A stretch of 64,000 nt of DNA, from contig JAGFBZ010001548.1 in assembly GCA_018398805.1 (NCBI GenBank), positions 496,001 through 560,000 of the forward strand, in the 5' to 3' direction. Positions 21,558 through 33,500 of this stretch are shown one piece after another (the first letter of the stretch is position 1; each line of letters begins with the position of its first letter). The translations under genes were made by a program, and so were the position numbers. This DNA is from Hirundichthys speculiger (lineage: Eukaryota; Chordata; Actinopteri; Beloniformes; Exocoetidae). The notes beneath the pieces are model-generated. The model did no database searches. It saw only the letters and a list, made by a program, of their open reading frames with translations, and was not told the DNA's origin.

Positions 21558-24500
21558 ATGTCGAGAATTACGATCCGGGCAGGCGTGGGAGCCCTTTGGG
21601 TTTTATACTGTATCATCCATTTTCAGATCTCGGCCGTATCAACTGATGACATAGTGGTGGCATGTGGTGGATTTGTAAAATCCGATGTTGAAATCAGTTA
21701 TTCTCTGATCGAGGTGAGTGCTAGCGTCCAGGGTCGTCAGCTAGTAGCTCGCAGCTCAGCTGCTTTCTCGTAGTGAGCCAAAGGTTAGGCGGAATTTATA
21801 TGGTTGAATGAAAGTATGTATGAAATCAGTTTTAATTCAAATTGGTTTTGGCTCATTCTAACTGTGAATGAGTGCATTTATGTACTTTATGTATGCAGTT
21901 ATATAGTTCGACAGTGATTTTGTTAATTGTCGGCTAATCGGCCTATTTTCGTCACACAGTCTGGGTTTACTGGAAAACGAATATGTTAAAATAGCACTTC
22001 ATTAGTACATTTGTCTCACGTGTTTATCACTCTTGATGCGGAAATCTGTTAGCACTGATGAGGAAGACCTGGAGTACTGGTTTCCAGCAGTCTTAATCTC
22101 CTCTCATTCAAGGCTCCTTTGGATTAGCTGTATAACTAGCTGCATTAACTCCGCGTCAAATTGACTGGTCTGTTGACAGTTGACATTGTTTTTTTCCTTT
22201 ATTTTTCCAACCATGATGCAAGTTACTCAACAATTTTGCCATGTAAGTTGGTATGAAAGTACAAAACAATAAAATGCCAAGTATAGTAAGCACAGCGTTA
22301 CTTTGTCCTTTGATGCCCAGATCAAACTGTACACCAAACAAGGCTCACTGAAATACCAAACGGATTGTGCACCAATCAATGGCTACTTCATGATTCCTCT
22401 CTATGACAAGGTATGAGTCACTCAGATGTGTTCTTCTGACTATATACTCTTCAATAAGGATTGCATCATACTCCTCTTATTTCTCTACCCCCCCACCTCA
22501 ACTCAGGGAGACTTTGTTTTGAAGATTGAGCCTCCTCTAGGCTGGAGCTTTGGTAAAGCTATCACTGAGACATCTTTCACATATATTCCTCATATAGTCA
22601 TATATTATTTTGTCAGTAGTTGCAGTTCAAGAAATTGTATGGAATTTATTGTCTTTTTTCCCCTCTTGTTACCAGAACCAACAAGTGTTGACCTGCATGT
22701 GGATGGAGTCACCGACATCTGTACCAAAGAAGAAGACATCAATTTTGTTTTTACCGGATTCTCTGTCTCAGGAACGGTAAGAAATTAAGTTAAAACTATG
22801 TTGTTTAGAGATTGAGGGCCCGATCTTACACCTCCCGCTAGCCGCTACCTGCAAATTGCTGATTTAGGAACGTCCGCCAACCGCTAATGCAATCTTCCGC
22901 TCCCTAAAGGTGCCACTTATTATGCCGACTCCCTTACTCACATTGTAGGCGCGGCAATGGGCGTGTCTCCTGCGCTTTCCACAAACTCTGTATCTTGCGA
23001 TCGCGGGGTTAGGATAGAGGGTAGCGGGTTGTCTGACCACCCGCTACCCTCTATCCTAAACCCACGAGATACCGGTACCGCAAAATACCGAGTTTGTGGA
23101 AAGCACAACTGGCATGTCAGCGCGTAAAAGAGCGCGTCCAAATCCTGTCATTGCGCGTCCACCCAGTCACATGGGGACTGCACAACCGGCTCTACCTCTC
23201 AATTACGCATCACTGTATTACTTGCATACGTTATTATTCTCTTAAGGGCAGAATATTTCTGTACAGCTGTGGCATGATCTCATTCAGATGTTTGCTGTGG
23301 AGGAAACGAGGAGATCACAGAACTCTGTTGTGGAGTTTCTTGTACTGTGCGTCTATCCCTCTGACCCTCGGAGCACCCGAGATGCGCTCAGTGGTAGAAA
23401 GTAGATGTCATCATACCTGTTCCTCTGGCTCAATGCTCATCCAATGATCCGTCCTGCAGTATTTTAAAAAGCACATCAGCTGCGCCAAGACGCACAGCTG
23501 CTCCCAGCGATGAAATAGCCCTTCAAGCAATCTGTAAATCGCTGTATGGGAGAACTGTTGTGCTTGGCGGAGGTCTGCGCTCTCTGAGTGCTTTTCTAGT
23601 TAAGAAATGCTTTCCTAGAAGCTCACTGGCTCTATTTTTTCTGAGCAGTTTGTTGAAACTTCTTGGAGTACAAAAGAAATGATTAAATAATTTGCTCCAC
23701 ATAAGTTAGAGCTTGTTTTGTATATATCAGTGCACAGGAAGAGGAGGAAGCTCTACAGCAGAGTCCCAGACGAGCTGTACACGAGAGCTGCTCCGATCTG
23801 GGTGAAAAGATGCTCCATAGCAGTTTGCAGGTACCGCACAACCTGCTCTTAAAGGCAATGGCTACTGACGCACTGATTGGTTTTAAACAGGTGGAACGCC
23901 CTAACCACTCCTATGCATAATATAGCGGTTAGCGCAGGTAAGATCGCGAGTTTAGGGAGGTGGAAGATTGCGTTCTTTGTGGGGGAACCCCCCTCCCGTT
24001 ACCCGCTATCTCCTTAATAGCGGCTTTAGGAGGTTTGGCGGAAGATCGGGCCCTAAATGCCTGTATTAGAAAATAATTTGGTCAATGCACAGAAAGTTGT
24101 TCATTGTAAGAAATGTTTGTCCCAAAACACACCAACAAAATTCTAAACTCCAGGGAACTTTTCATTAGCTTTTCAAAACTTTTATTTTTGTATTTTTTTT
24201 TTTCTTAATAATCTGTGATAAAATAGGATGACTCACTGGATTTGACATATTGGTAGACATGTGCCATTGGCTGCATATTTGATTTAATGCATCACAATTT
24301 TTACCTGGGCATTACCATTTTCAAACTCTTTTTCAAAAATGTTTTTTTTTTTAACGTGGCAACCATCACTCTAAAATGAGTTTATTTGCAGATATGAATT
24401 GTGCCTAAAAAGACTGGCTTGCTTAGTTCTTTCTGTGAATGCATGTAAGAATCTATTGAAAATGCTAATACAGATGTATTTGCATATTTTCCAGAGGGTT

Positions 24501-27500
24501 GATTAAAACAAGCTCCCTTCAAACACTTTTTGGGGCAAGTTGAAGGTCTTTCTGACGGGTTCTTCTGCCTGATGTTCCCAGCTAACCCTCACTACATGTC
24601 TAGGCTTACCGGGTCTATCGGGCATTCTTCCCCACCACCTGATGCACCTTGCCGATCAGTTGATAGCTCAGCTCCTTTCTTGATTTGACATACCGTCACA
24701 GGTCCGATAACACGACTTAAAAAGTCAGCCATCCAACTTTGATGAGTGTCCTGATGCGAAGTGCATTTGTGGACACAGTGTTTCATCATAGACAAACTGT
24801 GACAGAAGTACAGGGTTTATATGGTTTGGAAAACCTGAAAAAGCAATGAAATTTGAAAAGGGGAAATTCCAGGCCTGGAAAAGTTTAAGAATTTTGTAAA
24901 AACCCACAAGGTTTTTCAATATCTGGTGAATTATTACAAAAAATGGCCAATAATCAGCCAACCATTTGCAGAGTACTGTGGCAATCTGCCATACAATGTT
25001 TTTGGCAGGTTCAGTCTGACTGAATATGAATCCCATCTCTATAAGAACAAATAATACCATCTGGTGCTTAATTTTATTCAGACATAAGATCATGTTTAAT
25101 TATCCTAGTAATGATGCAGAGTTGGTTCTTTCTTATTTTAAACTAGAAGATGGATCCAAACTGCAGCGACTTCTTAGTTTGACAGAATTATTAGGTGTTG
25201 GCAAGTAAGGTCCATTTACTAACAAATTACATATTTCAAAACAAGACATGTATTTTCTTTTTAAATTTCTTATCCTTCTTTTAGGAAACAATTTTGGTTC
25301 TTTTTTTTTTTTTTTCATTTCTTTAATAGATGATCTTTGAAAGTGCTTGAATTTGACCCAGGAAAAGTGTATGAACCCTGTCTATCACTCCAGCTTTATT
25401 GTCACATGAAATGGAGGGGTTGCAGTGAACAATAACAGCATTCAGTGTTTCTAAAAACGCTGCTGCCAGAGTACTTGATGGTAGTAGAGTTGATGACGAT
25501 TTTGTGTATATGACTGAAGCACCAGCAGCAAAGAAGTTGAATAGTTAATTGTCAAGAGTGACTGAAGGAGATCAAGAGGGGCAAATGACTCTTGTTATGA
25601 AACTGGTGGTATGAACTGTGTTCATTGTGAAGCCTGTGGAACTGTCATTTTGTCTCAAATGACAGTGTCTTTTTTGGGTCATTCCACCTCAATTCAACAG
25701 GACCTTCCCACATGACCATCTCTGATTTGCTTGATATTTTTTTCTTATGAACTTTGACTATAATGTAGTAACTTTGGGCAATATTAGCGTGGTACTACCA
25801 ATAACTTCGGATTTATAAATTTTTTAAAAAGTGCCCATACGGCCATTTTCGTGACATTCCTAACGCTTTTAAAATTATTACCATTTTTGAGGGGCTGTAT
25901 CTTCGAAACCGTACAAGCTAGAGAGCTGATTTTTTTTATGCTGTTAGTCCTGTATGTGCACTCTGTATGGGGTCAGTTTCAGGTGTCTATTCATTGCTGT
26001 TTGTTTTAAAATACATTTCAAACATCCAAAATAAATTTCACTCGCTTTGTGCGGTTCACATTTCAAGTCCCCATTTGGACCCCTTGTAATAGTAGCTGAG
26101 ACTTACTTTTTTTGTTGAACAATCTCCTTCTCTTATAGAATAAAAATCCATAAAGAATTTGCAGAAACAATTGTATTTTAGTTCTCATATGACCCAGCAA
26201 AAAACGAATTTCGCATTTTATTGTCGATATTCAATTGGCAATTGACAAAATATGACAAGATGTACCAAAAAACTAAATATACTACCAGAAAGGTAATGAC
26301 AATATCTGTTTATATACAAAGTATCAAGCTGGTACTAAGTCTCTAAGTTACCTAGAAAAAATTCTTAAATCAAGCATTTTTGCCATTTTTTGGAAATTTC
26401 ATGAATATGCTTGTTTTGTGTGCAGAACTTTAAATTTCACAAATGGTAAATATCTTGATATGGAATCTTGATATGGAATGAGGATCAGTGAAGAAAAACA
26501 TTTAGCTGCAGAAAGTGATAGTTGATAATAATCAAGAGTGACAAGTTCAAAAGTCTCGGCAGCACTTCTTTTTGTAGACCCAAGTACAAGCATGGGCTCA
26601 CCTGCAAGTCTCCATGGAGTGCTTTAGAGACCATTCCAAATCAACTTTAAGGGTTGAAAATTGAATTGCAGAAAAAAAAAAATTGGTTAATAATACAATA
26701 AGTGCAAAAACTGGGTATTTTTTTCTTGTGATGCAGACAGATGTTTGCTTCTGATGGGAGTCCATCAAATCCACACCTGTGAAGCAGCATTTCTCGGTCA
26801 TGTTCAGATAAATCCTGTACATTGATCAACTTCTTTGAACTGTAAAAAAATAATTATGATAATATGAGGTATTGTACACTACTCCTGCATCACTTAATTA
26901 TATGAATAAAGGAATGAACATCAAGCTGGCACATAATAACACCAAAATTATACTGACCGTTTCAGACTTTGGACAAAGTCCAGTTTATGGCAATCCTGTT
27001 CTGAACAAAGTTTTTTTCCCAATTGTACAAGTATCCAAGTTCTCTGCCATCTTCAAAGATTTCACATTCACTGCATTTGATTTTGAAGCTTGGTCTACAA
27101 TGGCTATTGATCAACTGAACAGCTCACTGAATTTTCTGATGACATAAGCATGATGTCATGCACTGAATGCCAAGGCACTTGTGTTACTATAAGTTCTATA
27201 TTTACACATTTATTAATATGTTAAAACCTCAGCTGTGGCAATTCAGCATAGCACTACCAGTACTGGTAATGTTGCTACACAATTGATCATGTTTATCTAG
27301 TATAAATCACAAAGCACCTTTGCTTGAGTCATTCACCAAACTTTCACACAGCACGGACAGGGAGGAATAAAACATGCAGCAAACTATTTTGTTTGAAGGC
27401 CTTGTCCATTTGAGATCAGCAAACATGTCCAGACAAGACAATACAATGCAGAAGTACAGCCTGTATACTGAAATGTACATTGAAAACTTTCTCTGGTGAT

Positions 27501-30500
27501 TTTCTACAAGTTCTCAATAATTCGAAAAACGGCAAAAATGCTCGATTTAAGAATTTTTTCTAGGTAACTTAGAGACTTAGTACCAACTTGAAACTTTGTA
27601 TATAAACAGATATTGTCATTACCTTTCTGGTAGTATATTTAGTTTTTTGGTACATCCTGTCATATTTTGTCAATTGCCAATTGAATATCGACAATAAAAT
27701 GCGAAATTCGTTTTTTGCTGGGTCATATGAGAACTAAAATATAATTGTTTCTGCAAATTCTTTATGTATTTTTATTCTATAAGAGAAGGAGATTGTTCAA
27801 CAAAAAAAGTAAGTCTCAGCTACTATTACAAGGGGTCCAAATGGGGACTTGAAATGTGAACCGCACAAAGCAGGTGAAATTTATTTTGGATGTTTGAAAT
27901 GTATTTTAAAACAAACAGCAATGAATAGACACCTGAAACTGAGCCCATACAGAGTGCACATACAGGACTAACAGCATAAAAAAAATCAGCTCTCTAGCTT
28001 GTACGGTTTCAAAGATACAGCCCCTCAAAAATGGTAATAATTTTAAAAGCGTTAGGAATGTCACGAAAATGGCCGTATGGGCACTTTTTCAAAAATTTAT
28101 AAATCCGAAGTTATTGCTAGTACCAGGCTAATATTGCACAAAGTTACTACATTATAGTCAAAGTTCAAAAGAAAAAAAAATTAAGCAAATCAGAGATAGT
28201 CATGCGGGAATTTTTTTTCTAATCTGCTGATTTGAGGTGGAATGACCCTTTTTTTCTTCAAAGTAGTCAATCTTGACTTGGAAATTTTGTCTTAAGTTTG
28301 CCACTATGTGGTCATGGAATAGTGCCAAAACATAATGGAAAAGCCATGGAAATATTTAGGTAAAAATGTGTACAAACCCTGGAAATACAACAACCACTCA
28401 GATTTTGATCCAAGAGGCCTTTTCTCGGAATGACATCCCTTCATGTTGCCCATGTGAGTGTTGAAATCCCCCAACAGGATGAGTTCCCATGAAGAGTTCC
28501 CATGAACTTCAGGAAGACTGGGTATTCCAAACTGCCATTCGGTGCAGACAACAGTCAGAGCTCATGGCAAACAGGTGACATTCTGTGTCCAAAGTGCTAG
28601 TTTCGGCACACAAAGACCCATGCCTGAGGCTGCTGTCCAAAACACACTGCATCCAACCAGGATGGCCCCTCCTGCATGTGGTAATCCTACAGGAGGGCAA
28701 ACCCATGCCGCTCACTCGGGCTGAACCCGGCTGGAGCACATGACTAAAGGGCCAGGTGCTATCACCAGGTGCTCACCAGCAAGCTCCTCCCCCTTTGCCT
28801 GGCTCCAGGACAGTGCTTTGGGTTTCCAAGCCTGTTGCTTATATTGAAAGTCTTTGTTCCCCTCATTTCATGTCTATTGTCCAGGTTCTGAGCAAGGGCC
28901 ACCTTCTCGGCCCGGCAGGAGTTGAAGTCAAACTGAGTCGAGCAGGAACAGAGGAGAAGCTCCAGGGTGCAGTCACACAACCTGGAGGGAAGTAAGTTAC
29001 TCACACCTTTCTGTTCAATTAAACTCCATTTATAATTGTAAATAAATAAACTTCATTTATAAAACAAATACAGACTCTTTCAAAAAGCCATTTCAAAACA
29101 AAAGTGAACTGCATCCATCACTTGGTTAAGATCTCCTTTTACATTACGCTACCTTAAACAGCCGTTACATGGCCACCACGCTCACTGGGCATTTGTGCAG
29201 GGGTGAAAACACTTCGAAAAAAATATGGAAATGGTATTTTCTGCATATAGTCCTTAAAAAAAAGATCATAATGGCTTTCTTGCTGTGCATTAAGGCAGTT
29301 GTAGGGGTAATAAATACATACTTGAGGTGCATAACAGCTTATGCCACAGACAACAAAGAAGCAGAGCTTGCTCCTTTGTCTGTATATTTAAACCAGAAGC
29401 ATGCCCGTGTGTTACAGGGTTATCATCTTTATCCATTTATTGGCGGTTGACAACTGGCTGAGAGGTGCAATACTGCTAACTACTGGACTGTTTATTCTCT
29501 GGTGTTGGTCACATGATACAGGCTTGACCAATCAGGGATGGATAATTGTGACCAGAAGAGCAAATTCTCTCTCAAACGTTTGCATTTTTGTCCACCCATA
29601 TTAGACAATAGTATTTACTAACTGAAACTCTACAGCGTATTTACATTTTTCTGTCTCAGGTGATCAAATTCGCTGGAGTAGTGTGGATGCCAGGTGGAAC
29701 CATGACAAATGGTTTATATTTTGAAATGAAAATGTATTAATTTGGACAGGGACTAAGGTTTTACTCTGCTGAATGTGTAGTAATCACGAGTTTGAAATCA
29801 GTTATTATTAAGGCTTGAATTTTTTATTTCTTTTAACACAGGTACACCTTCTTCAAAGTGCTACCTGGAAGTTACGATATCACGGCCTCTCATCCCTCTT
29901 GGACTCTAGAGGAGGTTAGTATATTTGTTAAATGGCCTCCATTGGCAGATGTGATGTTGCCAGTACTGTTTTAAAGGTGTGGATGGGCTTTGTGTTCTGA
30001 TTCCTCTTCATTGTATCATTTTCTAAAACTTGGAAGTTCTTATTTGATCAATGATTGCATCTTCAAAGTGTCATCTTTGGGATCCAAATATATATCAGAA
30101 AAGCAGTGTTAAATCCATTTTGTATAACTGAAATAATTTTCGTGAAATTTGAATTTGTAGCAGAAATTTTGTATTAAAATTTGTAGCTTAAAAGGGATAG
30201 ACTTTGCCAGATAATATCAGATTTTTATTTTTATGCTGTTGCTAAGTTACATGGCACCTTTTGCTTCTTTCCTGTAGAGTTCCACCTCAGTGCATGTGAC
30301 CAATGCCAACTCCCCAGCTGCCGATCATCTGGTGGTTGGAGGCTACGATGTCTCCGGGGAAGTTTGTAGTGATGGAGAGCCCATGAAGGAGGTCACCTTC
30401 CTGCTCTACTCAGCCACAGTTCAGAGAGAGGTAAACCGGCATTAGCATAGGCTTAATATATGTGTTTAGGAACAGAAAGGAGACAAACTCATATATATCA

Positions 30501-33500
30501 TGCTTAAAAAATAAGTCAAAGGTAGATTTTTTTTTTCCCCGCTTTGAACAATTTAGTAATGCCAAAATGTTTGGGTGAAATCACTTGTTTTAATTTCCAG
30601 GACATCAGTGGCTGTAATATGTCCCCTGTGGAGGGAGCAGATTCAGGCGACAGTTCCCTCGTCTACCTGTGCAGCACTCTGTCTAGAGATGATGGCACTT
30701 TCACCTTTTCCTCACTGGCCAGTGGCGAGTACACTGTTGTAAGGTTTTTTTTTCTTCTTTTTTTCACCACAAAAAATTAAGAGGAGAATCCCATTTCTGA
30801 TCTCACCTGTTATTCTTCATATTCACTTCCTGTTGATTTGACAGTATTTGGAGTAATCTCCAGCAAGCAGATTTTAATACCACAGCAAAACATCCTTGAG
30901 CAGCTACATTGTCAGAAATGCAACAGATACCACAAATACTACAACAAATAGTATTTGTTACCACAACAAATATGAATATGGCTGTAGTATTTAATCATTT
31001 CCTTTCTTGAAATGCACATCATCTGCCATATCTCTTCTTCACTGTTAAATCTCATCTGTCCCATTCCCACACTCTTTATTGTGAAGCAACAGCAATTTAA
31101 AAGAAAAAAAAATCCAATAGTAATTTGAGGTTGCTTAAATGCTATAAAAAGAATGAACAGTTCATTGTAAAATTTAATTGGATAGGATTTAGGAAGTGTA
31201 ATATAATATTCATGTAGAATGACCTGCTTACATCCAAAAACCTTTTGGGCCCTTCACTGTTCCACCACGTTGCACCAACAGGTAGTGGCTTTTGAACTTG
31301 CCTTTCAAGTTTTTTGCAGTCGTCATAGTTTTTCCTAAACATTGAGTATTAGAGGGTGACACCAGAAATATTTAACCTGCTGTTGTTTGTAATTAATGTC
31401 CCTTCATTCTACGTAATTGAGCTCTGTAATTTACCACATAAAGATGTTGCTGTCGTCTCTACATTTGTTTTCCAACCGTCCACCGTCTCCATGCTTTGTC
31501 AACTACTTCAAGCGTGGACAGACATCGCAATCTCTGCCAGCGCCACTGAGTGGGAATGCGTTGAATGGCTACTATAGAAATAATCCAAAATACTATCTAC
31601 AATGCAGTTATAATAGAAGAATCAAAACTTTAACCTTCACACGACTATGACAATGGTCATAATGGCTTCTTTCATTTAAATATAATTGCTTTTGCAAATA
31701 ATTCTGCTTCTGTCCACCAGGTGCCTTTCTACAGGGGAGAAAGGATCACTTTTGATGTTGCTCCTTCTAGGATGAATTTCAAGGTGGAGCACAATAGCTT
31801 GAAACTTGAGGTAGGGTTGTATTATTACTCAATATTCACTTTTATGTATGTACTGTAATCCTAAAAATATGATACAGAAATATTCCAGAGCATGAAAGCT
31901 ACACAAGTAATCCTGCTACTGTTTCTTTACATGCAGCCCATCTTCCGTGTGATGGGCTTCTCTGTGACGGGCCGAATTCTGAACGGTGTCGGTGGGGAGG
32001 GTGTGCCTGATGCCACAGTCGCCCTCAACAATCAGATCAAGGGTTGGTATACTAGACGATTTTGTTTTCTAAGGAGTTCTGTTGAAAAGCAACACGAAAA
32101 CAACTGAGCATTGTGGAAGTGATCCTTTTTTTTAAATATTGTGCGTTTTGCTTTGTGATTCTATTCTCTTAGTTGTCAGCAAGGAGGATGGTTCTTTCCG
32201 GCTGGAAAACATGACAGCTGGTACTTACACCATTCGTGTCACCAAGGATCTGATGTTCTTTGAGCCAGTCACCGTGAAGATTGCCCCGAACACGCCTCAG
32301 CTTCCTGACATCATCACTGGAGGGTGCATTGACTGTTGAAATTAATTATGAAAATGTAGTGTCAGTGTCAAAAGCTTTGTCTTATAGTATATGCGTGCCT
32401 GTTACTTTCAAGCTTCATAAAGTCCTGATGATGGTCCCACACAGGTTCAGTATTTGTGGTCAGATCTTTATCAGTCGCCTGCCAGAGGGGATGAAGCAGC
32501 AGAGTCGGTACAAGGTCACTCTGGCACACCTGGGCCAAGACAAGGCTTACAGTCGGACCATCGACTCAGACCCTCAGGGTGCCTTCTGCTTCCAGGCCAA
32601 ACCTGGGGACTACAGCATCTATGTAAGACTCCAGCAGTTTTTTGAGAAAATCTGTATGAGCTTTTAAAGCACAAATGGCAAAGGGAGAAAGAGAGAAGGC
32701 ATGGTTGTAATTTTTACAGAAATTATGCAATGTAGGTTTAAAAAAAAAAAAAATTAAGAGATGAACACCTGACATGATTCAAAAAACATCCACAATGCAC
32801 AAGCATTACCAAACCCATCTGTTTGCAAAGACAGCTGATGTCAGTGTTTAACTTGCAGTGTGAGTGAAAAGCTTTGCTGTAGAATAACTTTAACTTACCT
32901 TCCACGTGTTTAGGTATATCTACCTGAAGCAGAGGTGAAAGCAGGCCTGGCTCTGCAGCCAAAGGCCCTCGAGGTCTCTCTTGTGGACTCTCCCATCACA
33001 GACCTCCTTTTTACCCAGTTCATGGCTTCTGTTTCTGGAAAAGTCCACTGTCTAGGTAAAAGCTCATCAGTTGCACTTGGAATCCCTACTAATATGGCTC
33101 TTTGGGCTTAATAGATTAGAAGACTTAAGATGTCTTTGTTTTTTATGATATTAGAGGAATTCTTTATACTAGTAGTTTTATCGTTTACATCACAGTGCAA
33201 TCTGGGTAACGGTGATGTGCAAGAATGTGCAGGCCCCTGCAGTGAGAAAACCAGTTACATTTGGCCTCAGTCGGAAGTGGTGAAGACAACAATGAATTAT
33301 TGTCACTTCTGCTAACTTAAATTAAGAAAATTATTTATTAGGACCCGGTTTGCCCCTTAGCTATATCCAGGGTTAACTGGACCTTGCAAAGACTGCAGTC
33401 AAACCAATATTAAGCATTAAATTGTCATGGACTGCTGTTTGCTTTTAGCTTGTGTGGAAGCTGAGCTCACTTCTGCATCCATGATACTTAAAAAGGCAGT

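Larger units (their letters stand above)
22815..24053. mobile_element. Inverted-repeat DNA element (AGGGCCCGATCTT termini), nomo intron 4
   Basis: The left end is AGGGCCCGATCTTACACCTC; the right end in reverse complement is AGGGCCCGATCTTCCGCC. Subterminal inverted blocks (CTCCCGCTAGCCGC, CCGCTATCTCC) recur. No transposase was recognised and the target duplication is unclear, so the superfamily is left open. It contains a large internal hairpin (22975-23105) and an RTE-like tail (23531-23602). Confidence 0.7.
24811..28381. mobile_element. hAT-like element with CAGGGTT ends inserted in the LINE
   Basis: The left end is CAGGGTTTATATGG; the right end in reverse complement is CAGGGTTTGTACACA. The flanks GAAGTA (24805-24810) and GAAATA (28382-28387) agree at 5 of 6 bases. 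A third terminus of the same family ends at 25380 (reverse complement CAGGGTTCATACAC), so 24811-25380 may be a complete short copy of its own. No transposase was recognised. Confidence 0.55.
24520..28760 (-). mobile_element. APE-type LINE fragment split by a hAT insertion
   Basis: On the minus strand, 28760-28388 encodes part of the endonuclease domain ([20 protein letters not shown]) ending in WLLYF. After the insertion, 24810-24520 continues [19 protein letters not shown] then KKGAELSTD, the conserved endonuclease segment RGAELSTDHH of fish LINEs. The frame joins across the insertion, so the two pieces are one old copy. It is truncated at both ends and carries stops. Confidence 0.72.

Noticed and set aside
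31142..31650. Overlapping frames in nomo intron 8 as a transposon gene
   Set aside because: No terminal repeats or transposase motif could be seen, so there was too little to support a call.
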